Below are positions 1 through 10,276 of a stretch of 64,000 nucleotides of DNA, one piece after another (position 1 is the first letter of the stretch; every line of letters begins with the position of its first letter). The DNA lies in assembly GCF_020283565.1 (NCBI RefSeq), contig NC_060065.1, forward strand, positions 39,110,409 to 39,174,408, in the 5' to 3' direction. This DNA is from Trifolium pratense. Lineage: Eukaryota; Streptophyta; Magnoliopsida; Fabales; Fabaceae. Made by a program: the position numbers and the translations under genes. The notes under the pieces are model-generated. The model made no database searches and had not been told where the DNA came from. It saw nothing but the letters and a program-made list of their open reading frames with translations.

Positions 1-33
1 AAAAGAGTCAGAACAATAAAAATATAACAAAAA

Positions 34-1278
34 TCATACAGGGCCCAAATAAAGTAAAGGACTAGACCACCAGCTATGGTAGTTTAAAGCTAACGTAATA
101 CTCGTCGACTTCAACCACCTAAATGAAAATAGCTTGATCTTGTCCAACAAAATATGGGGCATATCTGCTGAGCCTCTGAACAATCAGTGATTTCTCTCCG
201 TCCAAACAACCCAAACACAAGCTAGCCAAATGAGCTGTAGAAAAGATCGACGTGCTCGAGATCCACCTGCTGAAGACGTGAACTGAACAAAATGATCACG
301 CAAAGAAACGAACTCCACCAAGGGAATGTCAATCCACGAACGCACTAAATCCCAGAGAGAGCCAACGAAACCACAAGATATGAATAAATGATGGGCCGAC
401 TCAGCCTCACCACATCCAAAAACACACATATGAGCTGTAGGAGATAAAAACCCGTCGAGTGACCAAATTCACTCTCGTGGGCAACCTGTCTCGCAATAAA
501 CGCCACGCAAGGATGAAAACCTTCAAAGGAACCTGAGAGTGCCAAATGAGGTTTTCCGCAACATCCATAGTAACCAAAGCATCAGATATCAGGAGCTGGT
601 AAGCTCCCCTAACAGTATAACCAATATCAAGATCAGGATACCACTGCCACCTGTCCAAGGAAAGAGCCTGCAAGGAAATGTTAGAAAGTAAAGACTGACA
701 CTCCCCCAACAACTCCTCCTCCCACGCCCTCAACTGCCTCCGCCACTCTCACGCTTCTCCATCCGCACCCCACCCTAACGCAAACATCTCTGCCACCGTA
801 CAAGATTTGTTCGCCGACAACTCAAACAGGCGCCCAAACCGCTCATACAAAGGAGTACCATCCACCCAGGGATCGGTCCAGAAAAAAGTCTCTGTCCCAT
901 CCCCCACCCTCCTCACAGCATGCTCCCTAAACCACCTCCCTCCCTAATACGCACTATCTCCCTCCACCACAGGGACCCCCTCTGACCTCCATCCCGAACT
1001 CTACCTCTCTCAACCCCATACCGAGCTGCCAACACTCTATACCAGAACCCCCCTCTGTCCACCAACATCCTCCAACACCACTTCCCCAAAAGGGCCTGGT
1101 TAAACTCCCGCAACCGCCTGACCCCCAAACCTCCATTCTCCTTAGGTAAGCTAACAAATTTCCAACCAACCCAAGAAATTTTCCTAGAATCCTCACACCC
1201 CCCCCCAATTTTTTTTAATGAAAATAGATTCAATAGAGGAAATAATACCTGAGGGAGCTTTGAAGAAGGAAAGGGCAT
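34..1278 (-). pseudogene. LINE ORF2 C-terminal region with zf-RVT
   Basis: After the reverse transcriptase the coding similarity continues in other frames. About 1278-913 reads KKIGGGCEDSRKISWVGWK and ENGGLGVRRLREFNQALLGK. About 733-407 reads LIWHSQVPLKVFILAWRLL, and 429-184 reads FGCGEAESAHHLFISCGF, the Cys/His zf-RVT signature. The final piece reads DKIKLFSFRWLKS and a tryptophan-rich tail ending at the TGA at 34-36. This tail is typical of legume LINE ORF2. Several frameshifts and one weak stretch (740-910) make it non-functional. Confidence 0.85.
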
Positions 1279-2569
1279 AGACAGGTAGAGAGGTCAAAAC
1301 AAATCTCAACAGAACCAGACGACCACCAAAAGACAGGAAGCGACTCTTCCACCCCGACAATCTACTCTTTATACGATTCAACACCGGGTCCCAAAAACTC
1401 AGACGCCTCGGATCACCCCCAATCTGAAGACCCAAATAAAGGAAAGGGATCTTTCCCACCTTACAGCACAAGACAGACGCAGCTTCGCCCAACCAGGAAT
1501 CAGAAATATTAACCCCAACCAACATGCTTTTATTGAAATTAACTTTCAGACCTGACATAGTCTCGAACAACACAAGAACAACTCTCAAAGCCCGAACATT
1601 TGCCCAACTTTTGACCCCTAACAGGAGAGTGTCATCCGCAAACTGAAGGTGCGATACCGAAATAGAACCATGCGCACTAAAGTTGTACCCTGTAAACAAA
1701 TATCGCGCTACCATAGCCTCCATTAACACATTAAGACCCTCAGCAGCCAAAAGAAAGAGAAAAGGAGACAACGGGTTGCCTTGCCTAAGACCACGCCTAA
1801 GAGGGAATTCATCAGTCGGGCTACCGTTGACCAAAACATACGACGTAGCCGTACAAACACACTCTCTAATCCACTTCCTCCACAATGCAGGAAAAGACAT
1901 CCTCCCCATAACAGCATCCAGATATCCCCAGTCCACTGAATCATAAGCTTTCTCAAAATCTACTTTGAACAGCATAAGTTCCTTTTTAGACCTCCGAGCC
2001 TCATCCACCACCTCATTAGCAACGAGAATGCCATCAAGGATTTGCCTATCCTTTACGAATGCAGTCTGAGCCTCAAAAATCACACTCTCAATTACAAGAC
2101 GCAACCTATTCGCTAAAACTTTTGCCAGAATTTTATAAAGACATCCCACAAGCGAAATAGGCCGAAAATCATTCAACCTTTGGGGACTATCAACTTTAGG
2201 AATCAGAGCTATGAAAGTGGAATTTATACCCTTAGTAAGCTTTCCATTTCGATGGAATTCAGAGATGAAACGCATAATGTCACCCCGCAACTCAGTCCAG
2301 AAATCTTTAATGAAACCAAAATTAATCCCGTCAGGACCAGGACTTTTAAAGCTATCACAATCCCACACAGCAGATTTCACTTCTGCCTCCGTAAAAGGCT
2401 TAATTAAACTTCCATTCTCCACATGGTTCAATCTTTTAAACTGGAGATCCTCCACCCCGGGCCGATCCACATTAGCGGCTTTAAAGTGAGATTTGAAATG
2501 CGAAAACACTGCCTGCCTTATCGGTTCCACACCCTCAATATTAACCTCATCCACCTGAATAACAGACAT
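1193..2569 (-). pseudogene. LINE ORF2 reverse transcriptase domain
   Basis: An open stretch of about 458 codons encodes the RVT_1 palm and fingers: KSPGPDGINFGF, FRPISLVGCLYKILAKVLA, KVDFEKAYDSVDW, the QGxPLSPFLF block, and the catalytic FADD at codons 1631-1642. These blocks come in the correct order and spacing for plant L1 reverse transcriptase, which primes on nicked target DNA. One oddity is QGNPLSPF where most copies have QGDPLSPF. The C-terminal part (PFLYLGLQIGGDPRR, WKSRFLSFGGRLVLL) is the usual thumb region. The frame is lost on both sides, so this is a domain of a broken element. Confidence 0.93.
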
Positions 2570-2578
2570 AGCATTCCT

Positions 2579-3688
2579 TCAGTGGCGACTCGCCAAAACC
2601 GAATGAAAATACTTCGAATTAGCATCTCCCTCCTTAAGCCACAACGAACGAGATTGTTGCCAACTGATGCTTGCATGCAACCGCGAAAGCGGGTGAATAT
2701 CCAACGAAACCCCACGAAATTCCACTAACTCCTCCTCAGAGAGAGCCTCTTCCTCACCCTTCTCATCAAGGGCCGAAAGCCTAGCTTTCAAACTGTCAAT
2801 TCGACTAGGAAGGTTTTGAGAGTGAACCTTATGCCACTCTTTCAGCCCTGCCTTAATCAACTTAAGTTTTTCTTTAAGCACATAACCACCCCAACCATCA
2901 ACCTGGAGCGAATTCCACTGCTCTCTTACGAACACGTGATAGCCAGGCACATCCCTCCAACACTTAAGCATCCTAGACGGATGAGGTCCCCACTCTTCCT
3001 CATTCATAGATAAGACCAGGGGACAGTGGTCAGATAACCCTCTCAACCTAGCTACTTGCCTATAGTTTGGCCAGACCAAACACCATTCCTCAGAGAGGAG
3101 AAATCTATCAAGGCGGCTCATTGATAACCCATCCCCTTTAAACCAAGTAAACTTGCGACCAATCAAGGGAAGATCAACCAAGGTGTTATCTTCTATGAAC
3201 CGGCTAAAAGGAACGTGATCCAAGGAACGATGACCACCCCGAACCGATCGTCGTTCATCCACATGTTTCACGGCATTAAAATCCCCCCACACACACACTC
3301 TCTTCCCCGCTAATGAGTGAAGCCGCTCCGAAATAGTCTCCCACAACCGTTGTTTAGCCATATCATCACAAGGGGCATAAATGTTCGCCACACAAAACTC
3401 CTCTCCGGACTTAGTAAAACGGCCATAACACCACAAGACATGTTCACGACTCTCTGTCCACCACATCTCCACCTCAGAAGAATCCACCTGAAGCCCCCAC
3501 CGACGGACGAAAGGAAAACCCATGAGAAGAGCTACCCCAAAGATTAGAACAAAGGAAAGCATCACAGTTTTGTAATTTCGTCTCCTGCAGGCAGAGAATA
3601 AAGGGTTTCAGATCCCCACCAATTTGCCAACTTCCTTCCACTTCTCTAACCCACCCAACCCTCTTATATTCCAAGAAACAATCTTCAT
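2579..3688 (-). pseudogene. LINE ORF2 endonuclease domain (broken)
   Basis: The N-terminus starts at the ATG at 3686-3688 with MKIVSWNIRGLG, the usual first residues of plant LINE endonucleases. A frame change follows, then LQETKL (catalytic Glu) at about 3573-3587, and after another change the long frame 3565-2579. That frame carries the GDFN motif (VWGDFNAV) and the SDHCPLVL motif, both hallmarks of the exonuclease/endonuclease/phosphatase fold that nicks target DNA. Its end (QQSRSLWLKEGDANSKYFH) is the normal linker to the reverse transcriptase. All key motifs are visible but spread over three frames, so the gene is dead. Confidence 0.9.
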
Positions 3689-3743
3689 CCACAAACACTC
3701 TCCCCCCAGACATACAGAGATCCACGCACTAGTTCTCGCGCAT

Positions 3744-3836
3744 AACATAAGACATATTTTTTTTTTGGACATTAACAAACTCACCATAACATAAGACATA
3801 TTTTTTTGGAAATAAGTCGCCTGCCTGGCATGCTAG
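3744..3836 (+). repeat. Helitron 3' terminal remnant interrupted at the LINE 5' edge
   Basis: Sequence 3765-3836 matches, in the opposite orientation, the Helitron repeated at 8893-9845: CATAACATAAG..., a T-run, then GCCTGCCTGG and a final CTAG at 3833-3836 followed by T. One arm of the terminal hairpin seen in the 9-kb copies is missing. A direct repeat of CATAACATAAGACATA plus a T-run occurs at 3744 and again at 3785, so the remnant was partly duplicated next to the LINE 5' end. CTAG followed by T fits the CTRR|T rule for Helitron 3' ends. Confidence 0.6.
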
Positions 3837-4109
3837 TTTATTATAAAGAACAAAGATGAAACATGCACAAGTTGTGGAAAAATTATCCAAACAAAAATAG
3901 AAGCATAATATAAGTGATCATACTGCAGCAAATACAACGGAACCAAAAAACAGAGTGCGATTATGGGTGAAACAATTTCTTAGCCAAATTTTTTCTTACT
4001 TTGCAATTGAACTTCAAATTACTAGAATCCCTTCTCCTAGGAATCGGATGGTTAACACAAAAATAAAATAACTGAACAAATGTGACACATGAATATTAAC
4101 ATGCTTAAT
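3837..4109 (+). repeat. Duplicated intergenic segment, copy A
   Basis: This stretch is strongly similar to 7610-7871 in the same orientation (shared landmarks AACAAAGATGAAACATGCAC and CGGATGGTTAACACAAAAAT). Small indels separate the two copies. Copy A starts exactly after the Helitron end at 3836. No coding sequence is evident. Confidence 0.85.
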
Positions 4110-4854
4110 CCCAGCTCACAAGTACTTCATAGCTAGATAAGGACTGTAACAGCATAGCTATTATCTTGACAAAGGTTAAAGCTATACACACTGAACCAAT
4201 ACACCACAGAACTACCATGTCAGAATTAGAAAAAAACATCCATTAAAATCAATGTATTATGTTTGTATCATCTCTGAAATTGTCTCAAATTGTAATTTGG
4301 TTGAACACACTTAATTTCAGATGTTATTTTAAAATTTTATCAAATTGTTAACCACTATTATTTTAGACACTAAACTTGTCATTTATGCTGTGTACAACCT
4401 ACAAGAATTAAGCTTTGTATGTATTCTTCAAAAGAAAATCAATCATCCCTATAATTCTGCGGTGCTCGTTAAAGGTGGTAGGCCTAATGAAATCTCTCAC
4501 TCAACAACCATTACACCACCGGCGGCAAATGTTTTTCCTAAACATTTTCTGACAGAAAGAGAAGAGTATGCTATCTACATTTCTATGACACAAGACTCAC
4601 TAATTCCACAACTGTTTCTACTTCCCGGTTGCGCTTCTTTATACACCAAGAATGATCCAGTACTAGTGTAACTATGTGCAAAGGCCTTACCAACTGAGGT
4701 TGGTACAGAGAATGCTAGCTGTGCATGTTCAAACTCCATGCCGGTTGCAGAAACTTTTCCTGCCACAAAAGTGTAGAAAAGAAAACGAATCAACAAGGCG
4801 GAAATTGATTGAAGAATAATAAACCAATTAACGCTAAATCAACATAGCTAGTAA
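4110..4854. other. Intergenic, nothing recognised
   Basis: Short open frames occur on both strands (for example 4345-4671 plus and 4575-4796 minus), but neither has a domain, splice context or similarity I recognise. Confidence 0.5.
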
Positions 4855-4984
4855 GAAGCATGGACACAGACACGTCGACACCGATAATAATATGAGAAAA
4901 TGATTATAAGTGTGGGCGTCGTGTCGGTACCAACGCGTGTCCGACACCGGGAGACGCCTAATCCAAGGAGTGTCCGTGCAACAT
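4855..4984. mobile_element. MITE with GAAGCA(C/T)GGACAC termini, copy 1
   Basis: Imperfect terminal inverted repeats are visible: GAAGCATGGACACAGACAC at the left and the reverse complement of GTGTCCGTGCAAC at the right. Inner sequence (CACCGATAATAAT, GAGAAAATG, GACACGCCTAAT-like) is shared with a second copy at 42351-42494. It is about 130 bp with no coding capacity. The superfamily cannot be fixed because I see no clear target duplication. Confidence 0.7.
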
Positions 4985-5995
4985 ATGCCTAAAATATGTG
5001 ATATTGCACAATGCGACTCTCCATTATCTTTGTACTAGTTGAATCTATATTCTATATTCGCAGGGTCATCTGGTTGCATGATGTAGAGTGGTTGGACAAA
5101 GCATGATTAATTTACCTCACAGCATCCAGTATCTGGCTAGCAATGTGTTTTCTTCTGTTGGAGGGAGTGACCCAAATGGCTATAATGCCACAAACAGCAG
5201 CAACAGGATTGCTTTCACAGTGACTCACATTCCTCAACAATATCCTCAGAATTACTCACATTCACAGCTTACAATATCCCCAAACTGTAGAGTGGTTGGA
5301 CAAGGCTTCTTTTCCCTTTTTCTTGCAGAATCCTCAACAACCGAGCAAGACACAATTCTGAATGCTTCATTGATCGGTTCTGCAACCACGCAACCAACAA
5401 TCCTCTGGAGAGAAACGAATAAATAGACCTGTATATGTACTACAATGCCAATCAATAATAACCCAACATGATATATAGAGTATAAACATTTCAAATGTAA
5501 TCAGGAAAAAAAAAAGTAACAAATATTTATTGCTTATAATTTGTATCAATCAACACTTTTTGCATCTTAATTTTATTTATTTTAGAAGCTCTTTCATTTG
5601 ATATCTTTATGAATATCTACAAGTTTAAGCATTTTAAAAATAAATGAACAATCATAAACTAGTTTTAATTAAGAAACCTATATAATTTAAAAGCTGATCT
5701 AAACATGTGTCAAAAAAAAAGCTAATCTAAACTGCAACATAATCAAAATCTTAAATTGCAAGTAAATTTTTTGAAGTGAAGGAGAACATTATCTTCACAA
5801 CTTCTTCACAACTTCTTCGGCCTGTCAGAACAACAATTTATCAATTAGAAAGCAGAATGTAGAAGAAGAAAGTGTAAATTAGAAAAACAAATTAGTGATT
5901 GGAAATTGACATTAGAAATATATGTAATATGTATACCCTAGAATAAGAAGGAAATGAAATAGAATACCAAATGTTCAAGAGAATATAAATCTACG
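4985..5995. other. Intergenic; one unsupported open frame
   Basis: A frame at 5088-5426 (plus) is open for 112 codons but resembles no family I know. The 17-base phrase GTAGAGTGGTTGGACAA occurs twice (about 5083 and 5287). 5780-5820 has a short tandem CACAACTTCTT repeat. The rest is AT-rich with no recognised feature. Confidence 0.4.
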
Positions 5996-6104
5996 TCAAA
6001 AAATTGTCCAATCACCTGATAAATCCTTTTTCTGTTCATTAAATCAGTTGCCAATGAAAAGAAAAGAATACCAATAATTTATCAGGTGATTGAGCAATTT
6101 TTGA
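5996..6104. repeat. Short inverted-repeat (MITE-like) element
   Basis: Arms of about 28 bp face each other: CAATCACCTGATAAAT near 6010-6025 and ATTTATCAGGTGATTG near 6078-6093, extended by TCAAAAAATTG and its complement. The arms are nearly perfect and separated by about 50 bp. There is no coding content. Confidence 0.6.
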
Positions 6105-6689
6105 ACGGAGATTGACAATAAAAAGAAAACTGCAGCATGATATGCAAAAAGCAGAATCTAGAAGAAGCAAGCTTTTAGACAGAAGTGGCTGCCGCAGCAT
6201 GTTATTTAACAAATGTTTGTATCTTCAATTTAGGGTTTAGGGTTTGTATACGTAATTTGGGCTTTACTGCATGACCTCAACGGCCTAAAAGTCCAGTAGT
6301 CCACTCTATTCTTTTTTCGGATACAAATTCGATTTTTTTCTCCCTGTACCCCATTTTTTTCCTTTATTTTCATAATACCTCTGTTTTTTAAAAAATTATC
6401 ATAATACCCCTGTTCTGGACAAAAAATGATGCTGCTCAGGTGTCTGTACATGGCGGAACTGAGCATCACGCCATGCACAACAGGATGGCAGAAATGCCAG
6501 TCACGCCATGTGCAGGAGATGGCAGAAATTGCAGTCACGCCATTGACTGCCTTGTTTTCCGTGCATTCTGGCCTGTTGGAGACGACAACAACATAATTTT
6601 TTTTTGTTTTTTTTTTAACATTTTTTGGCCAAAAATGGCATTTTTTTTATTTTTTTTAAAATAATAATAATTAATAATACACACTAAAA
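6105..6689. other. Intergenic; short GC-richer repeat block
   Basis: 6440-6545 holds imperfect repeats of a unit containing ATGGCAGAAAT and AGTCACGCCATG, GC-richer than its surroundings and bounded by long T-runs. It looks like a piece of a retroelement or transposon, but I cannot assign it. Two and a half TTTAGGG-like units at 6230-6246 are too few to be telomeric. Confidence 0.4.
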
Positions 6690-6868
6690 CTACATGTGTC
6701 CACCGGTGCCACAAGGGGGACGATTACGAGGACGAATTCCAAGTCCAAATAATTCTTCATCCTCGTTGAAATGGACGATTCGAAAAAAGTGAGTACCGCT
6801 GTGGCTTATGTCGGAAGCCGGGTTATAACTATCCAGAATGTCCTAATGCAGGCGGACACTCTGATTAA
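6690..6868 (+). pseudogene. Transposase-like C-terminal remnant (AT-hook plus zinc knuckle), possibly MULE
   Basis: Two adjacent frames give a basic RLRGRIPSPNNSSS stretch, like the AT-hook tails of MULE/FAR1-type transposases, followed by YRCGLCRKPGYNYPECPNAG before a TAA at 6866-6868. The Cys-x2-Cys-x(3)-Gly...Cys pattern is the zinc-knuckle end often found on plant MuDR-like transposases, although the usual His is Tyr here. A frameshift lies between the two parts. Only about 60 codons remain, so the family assignment is moderate; a copia or gypsy gag knuckle is the main alternative. Confidence 0.5.
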
Positions 6869-7609
6869 CCGTAGTTTATTTTATTTTTTATGTAATTTAT
6901 TTTGTACGTGTTTATTATCAATATCAATATATTAATATTATATTTTAAATTTCGCAACAAAACACACATATTATTTTCCACACTCATACGAAATCAAAAA
7001 ATAAAATAAAAATTGGTAAATTTAGGATTACATCATTAATAAAATTACACAAACATAAAACATAAAAAAATGACATAATATAAAAAATAAACAACATACA
7101 ACAACTTAACCAATTTTTTTTAAGGTTGCGGACAAATGATGTGGTTCTTTTTCATTTTCAATAAAGGAAAACATTAATTGCACTTCCAAATCAGCCTTCA
7201 ATTTATACCAATATTTTGTCATTGTAGCTTCGAGGAGTCACTTGTGATGTCGGTGCATGAATCTAAATAGGCCATATACGAATCAAAAGCACCGTACATA
7301 TCTGAGTTTGTATTATAATATTCCACCGCTATGTATTGATGTGCTACTGTTAACAGAAGCTTGAGCGATTTCCAACACGGTTAGGAACATGCCGTTGACG
7401 GTGATGCTGTAGTTGAGAAAGAGAGAGAAAAAAGAAAGCTGGTTGGAATTAAGAGAGAGAAGATGATGATCGATTAAATTTAGAAAAACCATAAAAAGTG
7501 GGGCATTAAATATTCCTTATCCTGTGCAAAGGTTAGAAAATCCCTTGTTAATTTTATATTTTAATTTGTTTATATTATTATTTTATAAGTTTTTGTTAGA
7601 AGTCAGAAT
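6869..7609. other. Intergenic AT-rich, no gene recognised
   Basis: Reading the minus strand of 7120-7400 gives short plausible coding stretches (for example TKYWYKLKADLEVQLMFSF) with no start, stop or family match. It may be decayed transposon coding sequence. Confidence 0.35.
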
Positions 7610-7871
7610 ATTTATTACGTATAAAGAACAAAGATGAAACATGCACGTGGAAAAATTATCCAAACAAAAGAATAGAAGCATAATAGATGTGATCATACTG
7701 CTTCAAATACAACTGAACCAAAAAATTAGAGTTCGATTATTCGGTGAAATAATTTCTTAGCCAGATTTTTTTCTTACTTTGCGATTGAACTCCGAATACT
7801 AGAACTTCTCAAAAATCGGATGGTTAACACAAAAATAAAATAACAGAACAAATGAAATATTAACATGTTTA
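7610..7871 (+). repeat. Duplicated intergenic segment, copy B
   Basis: This is the counterpart of 3837-4109 in direct orientation. At its left edge the sequence runs AGAATA|TTTATTA without the Helitron remnant, so it shows what the unoccupied A|T insertion point may have looked like. No coding content. Confidence 0.85.
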
Positions 7872-8696
7872 GAGCATCTCCAATATGAGTATCTAAGAGA
7901 GTTTTATAGACTAGTAATACGATACCTTAACTTTTTTATTATAGGAGTTCCATCACGTGACACATATTTAATCCAAATTGATGTTCATGCAGGAATGGAA
8001 TTAGAGGGGCATTTGAAAATTTTGCTGATCTTTAATTGCATCTGCAATACAATATTTTGTAAGCGGCGTGTCCAAGACGCTGGGTCAGACGATTTGAACA
8101 ATTTAACTTCAATTAGTAATTACCGTAATTACGTATTATCATTGATATAAAATTTAAAACATAAATATTAAATCATAAAATTGTAATATATGTACTCAGT
8201 TAAATTTAATACATTCCATAAATTCTTAAAGCAAAGTTAATGGTATAGCAAGAGTATCACAAACTCCCCAAACCCAAAGACATAGTATTGTTCTTGATTT
8301 CACACTCTACTGACTCTAGAATTGATCTTGATTTCATGAGCCCAAAGTTATGGTCAATCTCTCATTATGACACCTCATAGTATTCAGCTATCCTTCATTA
8401 ATCTCATCATACAAAGGTGGTCCTCATTCCTCATGTAATATTCTATGAATTACTTTGTTCATTAGTCCAAAGAGATATAATATAATTGATCTATAATTTT
8501 TGACTCGTGCAAACGCAACTAATGTCTAGCTAGGCCAGTGACACCAGAATCACGAAAAAATTGGAGTTATTCGAGTAGATTGGTATGAGACTTACCAGAA
8601 TTAGAGATATTCACTGATAATCATTCTCCCATATACCTAGGGGTATATATACCATGAATTAGGGGTTAGACTCGGGTTCGGATTTGAAAAGTATTT
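7872..8696. other. Intergenic, possible MITE debris
   Basis: The sequence starts with GAGCATCTCCAATATGAGTA, a phrase common at the ends of plant MITEs, but the opposite end is not evident. Nothing else is recognised. Confidence 0.35.
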
Positions 8697-10200
8697 AACC
8701 ATAAATGGTTAAATAAGTTTTTCATCCTTATAAATATCTCAAATTTCGTTTTTATAATCTCTATATAAAAGATAACAAGTTTTGGTTCTCAAATATTTTT
8801 CATAACGACTTTTAATCTCTGCTTTTAAGTCAACTCATGTGTCTTATTCAAAATTTTGAATTTTTTCCACGGTCATATTTATTAAATATTAATTAGCGGG
8901 CCAGGCAGGCGTGTTCCGCGCCTGCCTGTGTCTAACTTATGTCCAAAAAAAAAATATGACTTATGTTATGCTGAGTTTGTTAATAAAAGATTTTTTTGCT
9001 ATTAAAAAAAAGGGTATTGTTGGTATTATGAAAAGTTCACACCAAAACTCATGTATCCTCTTTATATATAGTATAGATATTAGCGGGCCAGGCAGGGGTG
9101 TTCCGCGCCTGCCTGTGTCTAACTTATGTCCAAAAAAAAATATGACTTATGTTATGCTGAGTTTGTTAATAAAAGATTTTTTTTGCTATATTAAAAAAAA
9201 GGTATTGTTGGTATTATGAAAAGTTCACACCAAAACTCATGTATCCTCTTTATATATAGTATATATATAGATATTAGCGGGCCAGGCAGACGTGTTCCGC
9301 GCCTGCCTGTGTCTAACTCATGTCAAAAAAAAATATGACTTATGTTATGTTGAGTTTGTTAATAAAAGATTTTATTTTGCTATTAAAAAAAAGGGTATTG
9401 TTGGTATTATGAAAAGTCCACACCAAAACTCATGTATCCTCTTTATATATAGTATAGAATAGATATTAGCGGGCCAGGAAGGCGTGTTCCGCGCCTGCCT
9501 GTGTCTAACTTATGTCCAAAAAAAATATGACTTATGTTATGCTGAGTTTGTTAATAATTTTTTTTTTTGCTATTAAAAAAAAGGGTATTGTTGGTATTAT
9601 GAAAAGTTTACACCAAAACTCATGTATATATCCTCTTTATATATAGTATAGATATAGATATTAGCGGGCCAGGCAGACGTGTTCCGCGCCTGCCTGTGTC
9701 TAACTTATGTCCAAAAAAAAATATGACTTATGTTATGCTGAATTTATTAATAAAAGATTTTTTTTGCTATTAAAAAAAAGGGTATTGTTGGTATTATGAA
9801 AAGTCCACACCAAAACTCATGTATCCTCTTTATATATAGTGTATATATATATCTATTTTGCAAAATTTTAATTTTTTTTAACATTGGATGAGTTAAATAT
9901 AAATTTTTAAGTTTGTGACGCTTAATTTGTGAAAAAACAATTTTGGCATTTAAAAATACATCTTTTGTTAAAAATTATAAATTTCGATAGGAAAGATTCT
10001 TATAACAATATAAATATGAATACAAAAACTCTTTCAAAAATATAAAGAGTGCACTTAAGTTGACTTAAAAGTAAGAACTAAATATTGTGACAAAAAAATA
10101 TTTGAAGGATTAAAATATGCTAAAAAAAAATCATAGAGACTAAAAATAAAATTTAAAATATTTATAGAGATCAAATATTTCTTTAACTCTTTTATAAATA
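8697..10200. repeat. Large inverted-repeat element interrupted by a Helitron array
   Basis: The left arm (about 8700-8840) and right arm (about 10055-10195) are imperfect reverse complements over about 140 bp. For example AAGTCAACT at 8827-8835 pairs with AGTTGACTTAAAAG near 10056. The space between them is mostly taken up by the tandem Helitron array at 8893-9845. The arms suggest a foldback or TIR element that received the array as a later insertion. Confidence 0.6.
8893..9845 (-). mobile_element. Head-to-tail array of five short Helitrons
   Basis: There are five units on the minus strand at 9845-9661, 9658-9466, 9463-9274, 9271-9080 and 9077-8893, of about 185-193 bp each. Each begins with TC (TCTATACTATATATAAAGAG in the best copies) and ends with a GC-rich hairpin (stem CAGGCAGGCG/CGCCTGCCTG), five bases and CTAA. 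TC...CTRR with a 3' hairpin and no terminal inverted repeat are Helitron hallmarks. All four internal junctions have the same two-base linker TA. The flank at 8892|8893 fits insertion between A and T. The outermost 5' end near 9845 is degenerate. There is no coding capacity, so these are non-autonomous. Confidence 0.8.
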
Positions 10201-10238
10201 TAATTTTTACCCGTGCTTGACACGGGTCCGGATACTAG
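10201..10238 (+). mobile_element. Helitron 3' terminus (hairpin plus CTAG|T)
   Basis: The hairpin CCCGTGCTTGACACGGG lies at 10210-10226, followed by an 8-bp spacer and CTAG at 10235-10238, then T. The same design (CCCGTGC.../...GCACGGG, 7-8 bp, CTAG|T) recurs at 28220-28248 and 61482-61510. The 5' end of this copy is not identified; it may lie left of the inverted arms at 8.7 kb. Confidence 0.75.
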
Positions 10239-10276
10239 TTCTCCTAAGTTTCATCTATAAACTTGCATTTATAAAC

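Larger units (their letters stand above)
1..3743 (-). mobile_element. LINE (plant L1-type non-LTR retrotransposon), 5'-truncated and frameshifted
   Basis: Reading the minus strand from about 3740 to the window start gives, in order, an apurinic endonuclease, a reverse transcriptase and a zf-RVT cysteine/histidine segment, which is the ORF2 layout of plant L1 elements. No ORF1 (gag-like) lies upstream, so the copy is probably 5'-truncated. The reading frame changes several times (near 3610, 3500, 2575, 1200 and 430), so it cannot make a full ORF2 protein. A last in-frame stretch runs to a TGA at 34-36; any 3' UTR and poly(A) tail lie outside the window. The 5' edge sits in Helitron-derived sequence (see 3744-3836). 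Confidence 0.93.

Noticed and set aside
4345..4796. Overlapping frames on both strands
   Set aside because: Neither strand gives a known family; overlap on opposite strands suggests chance openness.
5088..5426. 112-codon frame as a gene
   Set aside because: No recognisable domain, no splice or transcript evidence, and surrounding DNA is repetitive.
6230..6246. Telomere repeat (TTTAGGG)n
   Set aside because: Only about two and a half units, far below an interstitial telomere array.
8911..9219. Open frame over the 9-kb repeats
   Set aside because: The frame exists only because it crosses two Helitron repeat units; its protein is a repeat translated twice.
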